DNA of 34,239 bases from Anaerolineae bacterium (GCA_035529315.1 DATKWZ010000043.1:1-34239); one strand, 5' to 3'; shown: positions 1 through 8,793, counted from the first letter of the stretch. Program-made: numbers and translations. The notes: a model not told the origin generated them from the letters alone.

Positions 1-519
1 AATATTTTAATAAATAAATAAAAAAGCTGAAATAGACTTTATGGCAGCCGCAATTACCCTGATTGAACGTGCTCGTGGTTTTCTGGAGACGGCCAGGCTG
101 TCGGATGACTGAGGGACAATAGGGGACGAATAAATGCTTCAGGACCTTTGCACTATATAATTGTCGGGGGGGGGTTGGTACAATCCATCGATGGAAGCGA
201 AGGTAGAACTTTTATATCCGAACTATGGAAAAACCGGAACATAAAATTCCTGTTTTAAGATTCGCATTTATTTTCAATGGATTAGATTATCTCGAAACCA
301 TAGTTGTTTGTAAAATAGAAAAGATTTCCATTAACCTCGGAATACTGAGTTCCGATTCACAAGAGATGATGCTAATTAAAAAATAATAAATATCAATAGG
401 TTATAAAATTGGCATAGGCATTGCTTTACGCAGCTAAGATTAATAATGGAAACATTATTCAATGTTTGAAAATCCAGGTTATACATTAAACATTTTATAT
501 GAAAGGAAAGGAATGAGAT
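1..519. other. Gene-poor left edge
   Basis: No confident gene is visible. A short open stretch in the frame of position 41 ends with a stop at 109-111, but it has stops just upstream and no recognisable product. A run of nine G lies at 166-174 and a perfect 10-bp palindrome at 185-194. A perfect 7-bp hairpin with a GAAA tetraloop lies at 442-459 (AATAATG/CATTATT); it has no T-run, so it is not a convincing terminator. A weak small ORF at 225-386 is listed separately. Confidence 0.4.
225..386 (+). CDS. Possible small hypothetical protein (53 aa)
   Basis: An ATG-initiated frame of 53 codons starting MEKPEHKIPVL and ending in a double lysine. The middle part alternates hydrophobic and charged residues and could form beta strands. 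No good Shine-Dalgarno sequence lies at the usual distance and I recognise no family. It may be a chance frame in an AT-rich region. It is given only because the composition is protein-like and nothing else explains the stretch. Confidence 0.2.
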   Translation: MEKPEHKIPVLRFAFIFNGLDYLETIVVCKIEKISINLGILSSDSQEMMLIKK

Positions 520-813
520 ATGAAAAAAGCTAAAAAACCGCAAAAAGAGGTCACCCTTGTTGGATTTGTTAGTCCTATTGAAGAGGATGATACGGTTGTG
601 GGGATCGAAATTTCAACCGATGATGATGATTATCTAGTTGAACCCAATAAACAAGGAAAGAGCTTGTTTAACCATTTGGATGAGGAGGTCGAAGTAAAGG
701 GTATTGTTACAAAAGACGAAGATGACAATTATAAGATTACCGTGACCAGTTTTGAAGTGTTGGAAACTGAAGACGATGAGATCGATGATGACAATTATGA
801 TGACGAAGAATAA
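520..813 (+). CDS. Small acidic OB-fold-like protein
   Basis: A 97-residue protein. After a basic start (MKKAKKPQKE), residues 12-80 read like a small five-stranded OB-fold: VTLVGFVSPIEED, then a strand ending in a TDDDDY turn, then VEVKGIVTKDEDDNYKITV. This resembles small nucleic-acid-binding or tRNA-anticodon-type OB domains. The last 20 residues are almost entirely Asp and Glu. A good ribosome-binding site (AAGGAAAGGAA, 503-512) lies 7 bases before the ATG. It appears to be a single-gene unit closed by the strong hairpin at 905-944. The fold is inferred from strand pattern only; the ligand is unknown. Confidence 0.7.
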   Translation: MKKAKKPQKEVTLVGFVSPIEEDDTVVGIEISTDDDDYLVEPNKQGKSLFNHLDEEVEVKGIVTKDEDDNYKITVTSFEVLETEDDEIDDDNYDDEE

Positions 814-904
814 AACGATAATTATTAAGGCTTATAAATTCTTGCGGTTTTTTATATAAACATCTTTCTCTAAAAGAGGTGGTTTAGGGTAAAATCCTCA
901 AGGG

Positions 905-944
905 AAGGCGGTAAGTGGAATATAGCTTACCGCCTTTTATATTT
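905..944 (+). terminator. Rho-independent terminator
   Basis: A perfect 11-bp stem (AAGGCGGTAAG at 905-915 with CTTACCGCCTT at 926-936) with a 10-base loop, followed by a T-rich tail. It lies about 90 bases after the stop of the OB-fold-like gene and probably ends its transcript. Confidence 0.8.
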
Positions 945-965
945 GTAGAAAGATATGTAAGACAT

Positions 966-1091
966 ATGGGAAACAAGTTTATTAATAAGGTAATATTAAT
1001 CTATTCAGAAATAGACGTTCAGATTGAAGCCCTTCAATCTGCAGTAAAACTGCATTGTCTTCCTGGATGCGGAATTTGCTGCACCAGCTAA
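966..1091 (+). pseudogene. 5' fragment of a YkgJ-type Cys-cluster gene
   Basis: A 41-codon frame from ATG to TAA. It contains IYSEIDVQIEALQSAVKLHC and then the Cys motif CLPGCGICC. Both match the start of YkgJ-family (CxxxCxxCC) putative metal-binding proteins, which normally continue for over 100 more residues with a second Cys group. Here a stop follows two codons after the CC, and none of the three frames downstream restores the family sequence. I read it as a truncated remnant lying just before a second, intact gene with similar Cys motifs. The start has only a weak ribosome-binding site. Confidence 0.45.
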
Positions 1092-1189
1092 AAAATATTC
1101 TCCAACTGACAAATAAAATATTAGTTGCAAAAATTTTTTCTGGTTTCGCAGTACCCGGAAGCTGTTGCGGGCATAAATCATGACATATT

Positions 1190-1939
1190 ATGAACCCTTA
1201 TCACAAAGAGCAGGCAGAGGCGTTTTATATGGTTCGGCGCTTTCTTGCAAATATTTCTTTGGAAGAAAGACAACAGTTCGAACCGCAAAAGCGAGCGCAT
1301 TCCCCGCTGCTTGCGGCGGGGTTAGTGAGCGAATCCAAAAATAGCAAACTTCATTACGGTCGAAGATTCCCCGCTGCTTGCGGCGGGGAGCTTCAATCAG
1401 ATGTTGCCGACTACCTTAAATTCCGCGAGGAGGCAGCGTCGTTTCTTTCAGCGCATTTCAGCGAGGTGTGTACCCAGAAGTGTTATCAGAGCAGGCTTAG
1501 TGCCTGTTGTTCACGCGAGGGAATCATTACATTTTTTGCAGATGTGGTTGTTAATGCTTTGATCTCGGAAGACAATAATATGGACCTTTTGCTTGAAGTT
1601 CTTAAAAAACCGAACATTGGATTTAAGTGTATCTATCTGGGGAAAAAAGGGTGCCTGTGGCGGCTTAAGCCGATTGTGTGCGAGATGTTTTTATGTGAAC
1701 ATGCACAAAAAGAGGTCTTTAACGAAAACCGGCAGATAGAGCATAAATGGAAGGAGCTAAAACAACGCGAGAAACTTTATACCTGGCCGGATCGCAGGGT
1801 TGTTTTTGACACACTTGAAAGCTATTTCATAGAGGCTGGATATTCTTCGCCCCTTATGTACATGCATAACAGCCCTGGCCTTTTGCGTGTGAAGCGCAGA
1901 GCGCTTTCATGCGCTGCGTCTTGCAAAGGCGGTGATTGA
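1190..1939 (+). CDS. YkgJ-like Cys-cluster protein with in-frame repeat insertion
   Basis: A 249-residue protein with two Cys groups: CTQKCYQSRLSACC (about residues 94-107) and KCIYLGKKGC followed by C-x4-C (about 147-169). This spacing is typical of YkgJ or CxxxCxxCC putative zinc or iron-sulfur proteins of unknown role. Residues about 31-70 are encoded by a palindromic repeat (1280-1397) also present at the 3' end of rplI, so this segment is probably an insertion rather than ancestral sequence. It stays open and in frame. The 3' end overlaps the convergent pfaA gene by 33 bases. No strong ribosome-binding site precedes the ATG. The metal and function are unknown. Confidence 0.6.
   Translation: MNPYHKEQAEAFYMVRRFLANISLEERQQFEPQKRAHSPLLAAGLVSESKNSKLHYGRRFPAACGGELQSDVADYLKFREEAASFLSAHFSEVCTQKCYQSRLSACCSREGIITFFADVVVNALISEDNNMDLLLEVLKKPNIGFKCIYLGKKGCLWRLKPIVCEMFLCEHAQKEVFNENRQIEHKWKELKQREKLYTWPDRRVVFDTLESYFIEAGYSSPLMYMHNSPGLLRVKRRALSCAASCKGGD
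1280..1397 (+). repeat. Palindromic repeat, copy A (inside a CDS)
   Basis: It begins GAACCGCAAAAGCGAGCG and contains two identical 23-base units (1299-1321 and 1366-1388), each folding into an 8-bp hairpin (CCCCGCTG-CTTG-CGGCGGGG). A unique core of 51 bases (1318-1368) differs at only 3 positions from the minus strand of 31772-31822. The right part (1363-1395) is a larger imperfect hairpin, GAAG...CTTC. Translated in the host frame it has no stop and adds about 38 residues. Confidence 0.85.
1892..1906 (-). terminator. Short hairpin after pfaA
   Basis: AAGCGC-AGA-GCGCTT lies immediately after the pfaA stop codon. It has a six-bp stem and a 3-base loop but no T-run, so terminator function is weak at best. 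Confidence 0.25.
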
Positions 1940-4900
1940 ACTGTCCAGTTCAGGCTTAAACGCCTTGAGAAGCGAAGCATCCATTACAGCTTCATAGCCG
2001 GTTAATTGGGCTACAACTATATTATCATTGTCAAGGAATGTAAAATCACACGTCATTTTATGGTCTGTAATCTTCTTTACCTCAAGCACTGCAGTTACTT
2101 CGTCACGCGGGAAGGCCTTTTGGTACTGACGGTAAGAAGATGTATAGCTCGGAAGCGAAACAAGGCCTGTTTCCTTAAACGAGTATAATATCGCCATTTG
2201 AAATGCTGAGTCCAGGACAAGAGGATCACCTATCCATCTGCTTCTTAATGGTTCGACCATCCACATTGCCGGCAAAGGGGCGGTAGAGATCCGCGCCACC
2301 ATCCTGTTTGACGAATACTCTGTAATTTCCCTTATTCCCTGAAGTTTAACTCCATGAAAAAGGATTTTATCGTATATTTCTTCTATGCTCATCGGGTAAG
2401 GTTTTGAATCGATCTTTTCCAGTCGGTCAAAATGCGGCGGCTGCGAAAAACTATCTGTCAAAACAGCTTTTGCCCTGTAATAAACAATATCCACGCCATC
2501 CTTTATGCCGTCCCTGACTTCAACATCGACTTCGAAAAAAGGGCCATTTTTTACAGGTTTGCCTGCCATGAGCCTGATAATCTTTTTTTGCTGGTCAAGT
2601 CTGATGCCTTTTAAAGCCTGGATATCATCAAGACCATGGAAGAAAAGACCCGGATTTCCGTGAAGCGCTCCATGTCCAAGCCATTCAGCTATAAGCGCAA
2701 AAGGAATTACAGGTTTTTCTCCAAGGATGTGTGATTCAAGGATAGGATATCTATCAACATCTATTTCGCGTTTTATTGTTAAAGAAAGCTCATCTTTTTT
2801 CTTTAAATATGAGGCCTGTTTTAAAGCAAAACTTTTTGTTTTTACAGCATCTTTGTTTTGTTGGGTAAGAATCTCTGCGCCAACAACAACTTCCACGGGA
2901 GAGCCTTTGTCTCCCATCATTTCATAAAGCATACACATAGCGCCCGAATCAGTTGGGATCAGCTTTACGTTGTTTCGCTCAAATTCGTGTTTCAGGGCAG
3001 GTGACACCATCCCGCCATCCCACGGCCCCCAGTTCATGGAGATAACTTTGCATTCAGGCCGGTTTATAGACTCCTGTTGCGCTGTCTTGTTTAAAACTTC
3101 GTTAGCCATGGCATAATCGGCCTGGCCTTTATTGCCAATGCGGGCGGTTATTGATGAAAAAAGCACAATATATTTAAGATTATCCTCTTTAGTTGCTTCA
3201 AGAACCGCTTTGAGCCCTTTAACCTTTGTGTCGAAAACCCTTTCAAACTGCTCGATGGTTTTGTCTGTTATAAGTCGGTCTTCCAGAATTCCGGCTCCAT
3301 GTATAATCCCTTTTATTGGGCCGTAAGCAGAGCGGACATCATTAAGAACGGAATTGACGGCTTGAAAATCACGGACATCCACCGAATAATAGATTGCCGT
3401 AACGCCGGTTTCTTTAAGTTTTTGCATGTTTTTTAAAATTTCGCGATTTGCCAGATGCTTTTTAAATGATTTTTCCAATAAGGCCGGCGAGGAATCTTTT
3501 TTGCTCAATTCATTTTCAACGATCGCTTTTTTTATTGCTGCTTCACCATGAGCAGAAGCAAGCCATTTGGGTTCTGGTGAAGGATATGGAGAGCGACCAA
3601 GAAGAACAATAGTAGGGTTTGCATGTTTCGCAAGGGCGTATGCTGCAGCGGCTGTTATACCTCTTGCACCTCCTGTTATGATAACTACGTCATCTTTGTT
3701 GAGATCTATTTTGCCTTGAGGATAAGGAGAAGACACAAGCTCCAATATAAGCCGCATGTTATGGTTCAGGCCGGCTTCAACAGTTTCTGATGGATCGGGA
3801 TTTAAAAGTTCAGTAACAATATTTTTTGCAATACTTTTTTTGTCTTTCCATGTCGGTTCTATATCTATGGCATGGCATCTAACGCCAGCCCATTCAGTTG
3901 AGGCTGTTTTTGCAAGACCTGCGAGCCCTCCCATAACAGGATTGCTCATTCCCTTACCCTTAAAGCCGAATGCTCCGTCAAGGCTGGTTATTGTCGCAAA
4001 CACAGCCCCGCTATCTGCGGCTGAATCTATGAGTTGCCGGGAAATCAGGCTTGTAACCACAAAGACATCCTTTAAGAAGGCCTCATCCTGTGAGTCTGTA
4101 GCCACTATCACAAGACCTCCTGCCGGAGGCAGATCCTTTTTCCCCTTTAATGCTTTGAGTGAAACCACCATGGTATCTATATTAAATGATGCCAGTTCAT
4201 CAGCGATTGCTTGTGAGAGACCGGTTTTATCTTCTGTGATATAGACTTTTCTTCCAGCCGGTAGTCTTTTGTCATAAACAAGTGGCTTTTCAACCATTGA
4301 TACTATTTTTCTGGGGATTTTATCTATGGCAATTTTATCTATAGGAAATTTAGTTGTTATTTGAACTTGGTTTGAACTTTCTTCAACCAACTGTCTCTTA
4401 TGCTCATCTGTTTTTACGGCACCTGAAAGATGCTCTGCGATCTGGCCAAGAGTTTTCAGTTTACCCATGATTTCCGGAGAAACAGAAGGCAGCTCCGGCA
4501 TTTTTTCTTCGATTGTGGAAAGTATTTCCACCCTTTTTATGGAATCAATGCCAAGGTCTGCTTCAATATCCATATCAAGATTAAGCATTTCAACAGGATA
4601 TCCTGTGAGGCTGCTGACCACTTCGAGCATGTTATTTCGGATTGATGATTGATGATTGATGATTGATGATTGATGACCTTCAACCTCAGACTCATCTTGT
4701 TGATTGTTGATTTCGGATTCTGACTCCCGGTTCCCAGCTTTGAGCTTTGAGCTTTGAGCTTCCACCTTGCTTTGATCTCTGATCTTTGAGCTTTCAGCTT
4801 CTTCCCGGCTTCCGGTTTCCAGGTTAAGTCCCATGGAGGCTTGAGCCATGAGCCGGGCATTTTCCATCATGTTTTGCAGCATGCGGCTTGCCTCTGACTG

Positions 4901-7900
4901 GGTTTCCAGAAATTTTTTATGGGTTTCAGCAGTTTGTAGTTGAAGAGCCTGCATCGATTTCATCCCTTCCTGGACCGTTTTTAAAGCATCTGCAATCAGG
5001 TCGGGTTGTTTATTTATAATTGTGGCCATAGCTTTATCCGATTTATTGTGGTTTTGTGTTGAAAATGTATTTTGCGTTGCCTGAGTTTCCGGATGTATGC
5101 CGGTTATAAGGTTTTTAACAGGTTTTGTTGTTTTTTCTCTTTGTTTTGATCTGTAGTTTGCTCCTGCAACAGGTATGCTCATAAGCTGTTTTTGCGTTTC
5201 TCTGACAGGATCTTCCCATTTGTTTAAATTAACATTATGACCAAGAGAGGCGAGAAGGCTGAGTGTTTTAGCCAGATCCATTACTCCTGATCCTTTTCCG
5301 CAAGAGCTGTCCATGGAAATCGCCTGAAAATTTCGGTCCCTTAATATTGATTTGACAAGACCTGTCAGCACCGATTTAGGGCCGATCTCCACAAATGTGT
5401 GCGCACCGGCTTTAAATAGATTTTCGATTTCGCTTACAAAATTAACCGGGCTTATGATTTGTCCGCCAAGCAGCTTTTTTGCCTTGTCGGAATCGGCAGG
5501 GTAAGGCATTCCGGTTGTATTTGAAAAGACCGGCACCTCTGATGGAACAATGTCTGCATTTTGCACCTGCCTGGAAAACGGCTTCTGAGCATCCTTTACC
5601 AGTGCGCTGTGAAAAGCGGCTGACACGGAAAGTTTTATTGTTTTAAACCCTTTTTGTCTGCATATCTTGTCGGCCAGTGCAATTGACTCAACAGAACCGG
5701 ATAGAACCCCCTGGTTCCGGCTGTTTTTGTTTGCAAGGATTGCGCCTGTATTTGAGCTGTTAATCAGCTCCTCAAGTTCGTTGATCGGCGCCTTTACCGC
5801 CAGCATTGTACCGCTGTCATCTTTATCGCGTCCGGCTGCGGCCATTAAATTACCGCGGGCGATTGAAAGGTCAAAAAGAGTGTTGATATCCATCCATCCT
5901 GCGGCATAAAGGGCAGGCAGCTCCCCATAGCTGTGTCCGCATGTTGCATCAGGCTTTATTCCGAATCCTTGAAGGATTTTAAGCATTGCCAGACTTACCG
6001 CGCCGATGGCCGGCTGGGCGATATCCGTGTTTTTTAAAGCATCTTTATCTGTTTGAGCCGGAAAAGGATAGATATAATCGGTTAAATAACCGGTACTATT
6101 ATATTTGCTGTTTGCAAGTTCCATGACCTCAAGGGCTTCCGGAAAGCAGCAAACAAGGTCGCGGCCCATTTGCGCGTATTGACTGCCCTGGCCTGGAAAC
6201 ATAAATGCGATTTTATCGCGGTTTTCAGGGTTGATATAATCAGGGCCCCCATAATAGATATTTTGCAGGTTCCATGCCCCTTTCCAATTGTTTGCTCTAA
6301 TTGCGTCCAATGCCTCGTCAAAAACCAGGGATGTGTACGCGGAAGAATCAAGAGGCTGTTCGATGACAAACAAAAGCCTGTGCCTGTCATTAAATGAAAA
6401 ATCGGTTCTGGTATCAGCGGCTGTTTTTGAAAACTCTTTGTTTGAGATTCCTTTGTCAATAGAGCTTTTCACGCTGCTGACAAGCTTAACAAGCTCATCT
6501 TTGCTTGAAGCTGACAGTGCAATGATTTCAATTGACCCGTCCCAGGAGATATTTTTTTTGGGGGACCTGTGTTCTTCGATAAGAACATGAAAATTACTTC
6601 CGCCGAATCCAAAAGCGCTGACCCCCGCGCGGCGAGGATGATCCTTTTTTGAGAACCATGGCCTGGTTTCCGTGTTTAAATAAAAAGGGGATTCATCTAT
6701 TCTTAATTCCGGATCAGGGTTATCGGCTTTCAATGTCGGAGGCAGGGCCTTGTGATAAAGAGACAGCGCGGCCTTAATCAAACCTGCTGCCCCGGCTGCA
6801 GCCTTGGTGTGGCCGATCATCGACTTGACTGATCCAAGAGCGCACTTGCTTGCTGATATGTTTTTGTTTGATTCGCCAAAAACCTTGCATAACGATTGAA
6901 ACTCTACACTGTCTCCTACCTTGGTGCCTGTGCCGTGAGCTTCGATCAGGCCGATAGTACCGGGATCTATTCCCGCGTTACAATAAGCCTTGTGAAGCGC
7001 TTTTGCCTGTCCTTCGGCCCTGGGCGCGTATATGCTCTGCGATTTGCCGTCGCTTGACGAGCCGACCCCCTTTATTACAGCGTAGATTTTGTCGTTGTCC
7101 TCTTCAGCGTCTTTGAGCCTTTTAAGAACAACTATTCCGACCCCTTCACCAAGCACGGTTCCGTCCGCATCCCTTGAAAAAGGCCTGATATCCTCTGTAG
7201 GAGACAGAATATGTGTTTTGGAAAAGCACATATGCATAAAAATATCGTTTAAAGTATCCACTCCACCGGTGAGAGCCATGTCTGAACGGCCAGACATAAG
7301 CTCCATCACCGCAAGGTGTATCGCGCTCATCGAGCTGGCGCAGGCAGCGTCAACCACGCAGTTAGTGCCCCCCAAATCGAGTCGATTGCATATTCTTCCT
7401 GCCACGACATTTCCAAGAAGACCTGGGAAGGAGTTTTCCTGCCACGATACATATGAATCGGATATCCGATCGATTATCTCCTGGGTCTTTTCAGAAGAGA
7501 TCCCTGAATCAAGAAGAGCCTTGCGCCATTTTGGATGTCCAAGTCTTGCGCCTAGCGGAATAACAAGCTCCTGGGTGCCGGTTATTCCTAATATTACGCT
7601 TGTTTTATCTTTGTTGAATTTTTTGCCTTTCCAGTAGCCCGCGTCATCAAGAGCTGTTTTTGCGGCCATGAGGCCAAGAATCTGTGAGGTGTCTGTTGCT
7701 TCAATGGAAGACGGAGGCATGCCGAATTCGGTTGGGTCAAATGAAACAGGGGAAAGAAAACCGCCACGTCTGCAGTAAACATGGTCTGGTTCTTTTGGAT
7801 TTTTGTTAAAGTAATCTTCAGGATTCCAGTGTGATTTGGGGACTTCGGTTATGCCGTCTTTGCCTTGAAATATTAAACGCCAATATTCTTTTAATCCCGG

Positions 7901-7993
7901 AGATTTTGGGAAGAAGCATCCAATGCCGATAATGGCGATCGGGATGTTTTGGTTGTTTTTAGTTTCAGTTGGTTTCATTGGTTCAGGGTTCAT
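1907..7993 (-). CDS. pfaA: PfaA-type polyunsaturated/secondary-lipid synthase (KS-AT-ACP-KR-DH)
   Basis: A 2028-residue iterative multidomain synthase. Ketosynthase: residues 15-475, Cys218 in DAACASS, His353 in EAHGTGT and His395 in the GH motif. Acyltransferase: about 595-890, Ser688 in GHSYGE and His795. One acyl carrier protein: about 1122-1190, Ser1151 in LGIDSIKR. Ketoreductase: about 1430-1700, GGARGI at 1441, Ser1614 and Tyr1627. Product-template/dehydratase-like hotdog: about 1740-2005, His1755 and Asp1928, with Glu at the usual Gly of HxxxGxxxxP. PfaA proteins usually carry a tandem array of carrier domains; here there is one, preceded by a low-complexity linker (about 1065-1120). 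It is transcribed divergently from a MerR-like gene. No clear Shine-Dalgarno precedes the ATG; Met6 is an alternative start. Confidence 0.9.
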   Translation of the reverse strand: MNPEPMKPTETKNNQNIPIAIIGIGCFFPKSPGLKEYWRLIFQGKDGITEVPKSHWNPEDYFNKNPKEPDHVYCRRGGFLSPVSFDPTEFGMPPSSIEATDTSQILGLMAAKTALDDAGYWKGKKFNKDKTSVILGITGTQELVIPLGARLGHPKWRKALLDSGISSEKTQEIIDRISDSYVSWQENSFPGLLGNVVAGRICNRLDLGGTNCVVDAACASSMSAIHLAVMELMSGRSDMALTGGVDTLNDIFMHMCFSKTHILSPTEDIRPFSRDADGTVLGEGVGIVVLKRLKDAEEDNDKIYAVIKGVGSSSDGKSQSIYAPRAEGQAKALHKAYCNAGIDPGTIGLIEAHGTGTKVGDSVEFQSLCKVFGESNKNISASKCALGSVKSMIGHTKAAAGAAGLIKAALSLYHKALPPTLKADNPDPELRIDESPFYLNTETRPWFSKKDHPRRAGVSAFGFGGSNFHVLIEEHRSPKKNISWDGSIEIIALSASSKDELVKLVSSVKSSIDKGISNKEFSKTAADTRTDFSFNDRHRLLFVIEQPLDSSAYTSLVFDEALDAIRANNWKGAWNLQNIYYGGPDYINPENRDKIAFMFPGQGSQYAQMGRDLVCCFPEALEVMELANSKYNSTGYLTDYIYPFPAQTDKDALKNTDIAQPAIGAVSLAMLKILQGFGIKPDATCGHSYGELPALYAAGWMDINTLFDLSIARGNLMAAAGRDKDDSGTMLAVKAPINELEELINSSNTGAILANKNSRNQGVLSGSVESIALADKICRQKGFKTIKLSVSAAFHSALVKDAQKPFSRQVQNADIVPSEVPVFSNTTGMPYPADSDKAKKLLGGQIISPVNFVSEIENLFKAGAHTFVEIGPKSVLTGLVKSILRDRNFQAISMDSSCGKGSGVMDLAKTLSLLASLGHNVNLNKWEDPVRETQKQLMSIPVAGANYRSKQREKTTKPVKNLITGIHPETQATQNTFSTQNHNKSDKAMATIINKQPDLIADALKTVQEGMKSMQALQLQTAETHKKFLETQSEASRMLQNMMENARLMAQASMGLNLETGSREEAESSKIRDQSKVEAQSSKLKAGNRESESEINNQQDESEVEGHQSSIINHQSSIRNNMLEVVSSLTGYPVEMLNLDMDIEADLGIDSIKRVEILSTIEEKMPELPSVSPEIMGKLKTLGQIAEHLSGAVKTDEHKRQLVEESSNQVQITTKFPIDKIAIDKIPRKIVSMVEKPLVYDKRLPAGRKVYITEDKTGLSQAIADELASFNIDTMVVSLKALKGKKDLPPAGGLVIVATDSQDEAFLKDVFVVTSLISRQLIDSAADSGAVFATITSLDGAFGFKGKGMSNPVMGGLAGLAKTASTEWAGVRCHAIDIEPTWKDKKSIAKNIVTELLNPDPSETVEAGLNHNMRLILELVSSPYPQGKIDLNKDDVVIITGGARGITAAAAYALAKHANPTIVLLGRSPYPSPEPKWLASAHGEAAIKKAIVENELSKKDSSPALLEKSFKKHLANREILKNMQKLKETGVTAIYYSVDVRDFQAVNSVLNDVRSAYGPIKGIIHGAGILEDRLITDKTIEQFERVFDTKVKGLKAVLEATKEDNLKYIVLFSSITARIGNKGQADYAMANEVLNKTAQQESINRPECKVISMNWGPWDGGMVSPALKHEFERNNVKLIPTDSGAMCMLYEMMGDKGSPVEVVVGAEILTQQNKDAVKTKSFALKQASYLKKKDELSLTIKREIDVDRYPILESHILGEKPVIPFALIAEWLGHGALHGNPGLFFHGLDDIQALKGIRLDQQKKIIRLMAGKPVKNGPFFEVDVEVRDGIKDGVDIVYYRAKAVLTDSFSQPPHFDRLEKIDSKPYPMSIEEIYDKILFHGVKLQGIREITEYSSNRMVARISTAPLPAMWMVEPLRSRWIGDPLVLDSAFQMAILYSFKETGLVSLPSYTSSYRQYQKAFPRDEVTAVLEVKKITDHKMTCDFTFLDNDNIVVAQLTGYEAVMDASLLKAFKPELDSSITAFARRSA
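4635..4790 (-). repeat. Tandem short repeats encoding the PfaA pre-ACP linker
   Basis: On the + strand there are about five near-perfect copies of TGATGATTGAT-type units (4638-4675) and repeated TTTGAGC units (about 4738-4763). In the PfaA frame they read HQSSI/INHQSSI and SSKLKAG. The same style of short repeat (AAAACTCAAAATTC) occurs in the pfaC linker at about 16048-16083 and in the intergenic region near 27470. Confidence 0.7.
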
Positions 7994-8015
7994 TAGCCGA
8001 TTTTATTATTATTTG

Positions 8016-8071
8016 CCACGAAGAACACGAAGGTTTTTTCTTTATCTTCACTCACTTCGCGCTCTTCGTGG
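8016..8071. repeat. CACGAAG-type intergenic inverted repeat
   Basis: CCACGAAGA (8016-8024) pairs with TCTTCGTGG (8063-8071), and CGAAG (8028-8032) with CTTCG (8055-8059), separated by a 3x3 internal loop. It lies in the 5' leader of pfaA, 22 bases before the start codon. A related sequence (CTTCGTGTGCTTCGTG) lies upstream of pfaC at 14574-14603. Confidence 0.65.
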
Positions 8072-8104
8072 TAAAAAAATCACTCTGTGCGCCTTAGAAT
8101 TTTC

Positions 8105-8128
8105 TTAAGTTAATGGTGTTGACTTAAC
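8105..8128 (-). promoter_or_regulatory. Operator-like dyad 1 (pfaA side)
   Basis: On the minus strand it reads GTTAAGTCAACACCATTAAC plus TTAA. Arms TTAAGTTAA and TTGACTTAA (+ strand) are 9 bp with one mismatch around a 5-base spacer. It shares GTTAwGTCAA...AACTTAA with the site at 8176-8200. It lies just downstream of a possible pfaA promoter (TTGAAA at 8158-8153, TATAGC at 8134-8129, minus strand) and about 111 bases before the pfaA start. Confidence 0.5.
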
Positions 8129-8162
8129 GCTATAATAATTCATAAAAAATATTTTCAAGAGA

Positions 8163-8190
8163 TTGACAAACCTCTTTAAGTTGTTATATT
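8163..8190 (+). promoter_or_regulatory. Promoter of the MerR-like gene
   Basis: A consensus -35 TTGACA (8163-8168) and -10 TATATT (8185-8190) are separated by 16 bases, 28 bases before the start codon. The -10 lies inside the dyad at 8181-8200. Confidence 0.6.
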
Positions 8191-8200
8191 GACATAACAA
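8176..8200 (-). promoter_or_regulatory. Operator-like dyad 2 (overlaps regulator -10)
   Basis: TTGTTAT (8181-8187) and ATAACAA (8194-8200) form a perfect 7-bp dyad with a 6-base spacer, covering the -10 of the MerR-like gene. On the minus strand it contains ATGTCAATATAACAACTT, which matches 14547-14564 upstream of pfaC at 16 of 18 positions. The position suggests autorepression. Confidence 0.6.
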
Positions 8201-8217
8201 GTAATCAAGAAGGAATT

Positions 8218-8793
8218 ATGATAAAATATTATACAAACAGAGAATTGTCAAGGAGATTGGAGATAAACCTTGCCAGATGGAAGAGGTGGTCAAGGGAATT
8301 TCTCCCACCGGACCCTTTAGGGGGGATGCAATCCGGATACGCAAGGCAATACACTCCTGATAGTACTTTTATAGTCTTTCTCGGCGGTTATCTGGTGTCT
8401 TATATGAAATTTACTATTCCGGAGGCAAAGCAAATCCTGAAAGATTTACATGGCTGGCTTGTGGATAATGGATTTTATTTTCTTGATAAGGGGGACTCAA
8501 AAACTTCTGATATTATAAACAGTGTGATTTATAGATATGTTATTTATATTTACGAAAACAGCCTGTCCGGAGAACACATCGATTTTTATTATAAAATCAA
8601 GGGGATAATTTCTGAGAGGCCTGTGGATTACAAGGGCCGGCAGGTGCGTGAAGAGCTCTGTGTGGAAACAACGATTAAACAACCTGATAAGAAGACGCCT
8701 GAACCTGATACAATTAATGTTAAAATGTTAAATATTACAGGGGTTCGTAATAAATTATCAGAAAGGCTGGGACTAAACAGTGAACGGTTATAG
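8218..8793 (+). CDS. MerR-like transcriptional regulator
   Basis: A 191-residue protein. Residues 3-75 form a MerR-type winged helix: YYTNRELSRRLEINLARWKRW (helix-turn-helix), a wing around GGMQSGYARQYTPDST, and a following helix with IPEAKQIL. The C-terminal half has no effector domain that I recognise; it ends in a helical segment after a Lys/Pro-rich linker. A strong ribosome-binding site (GAAGGA, 8209-8214) precedes the ATG. It sits between pfaA (divergent) and pfaD (convergent, 6-base overlap), so control of the lipid synthase locus is the likely role. Dyads in its own promoter region and upstream of pfaC share a motif. It is not homologous in layout to the known PfaR. Confidence 0.75.
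   Translation: MIKYYTNRELSRRLEINLARWKRWSREFLPPDPLGGMQSGYARQYTPDSTFIVFLGGYLVSYMKFTIPEAKQILKDLHGWLVDNGFYFLDKGDSKTSDIINSVIYRYVIYIYENSLSGEHIDFYYKIKGIISERPVDYKGRQVREELCVETTIKQPDKKTPEPDTINVKMLNITGVRNKLSERLGLNSERL

Noticed and set aside
1892..1939. Frameshift at the end of the YkgJ-like gene or pfaA
   Set aside because: Both frames end cleanly; a 33-base convergent overlap is enough to explain the arrangement.
3756..4244. 162-residue plus-strand frame opposite pfaA
   Set aside because: It is antisense to the conserved region upstream of and into the KR domain, has no family features, and is a codon-bias shadow. The same holds for the 182-residue frame at 7089-7637.
4635..4680. Regular TGATGATTGAT repeats resembling a small CRISPR array
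   Set aside because: Units are about 7-14 bases without spacers, and the stretch is coding sequence for the PfaA linker.
4537..4860. A 107-residue frame on the minus strand inside pfaA
   Set aside because: It is an alternative frame through the repeat-encoded linker and ACP region of pfaA, with no ribosome-binding site of its own.
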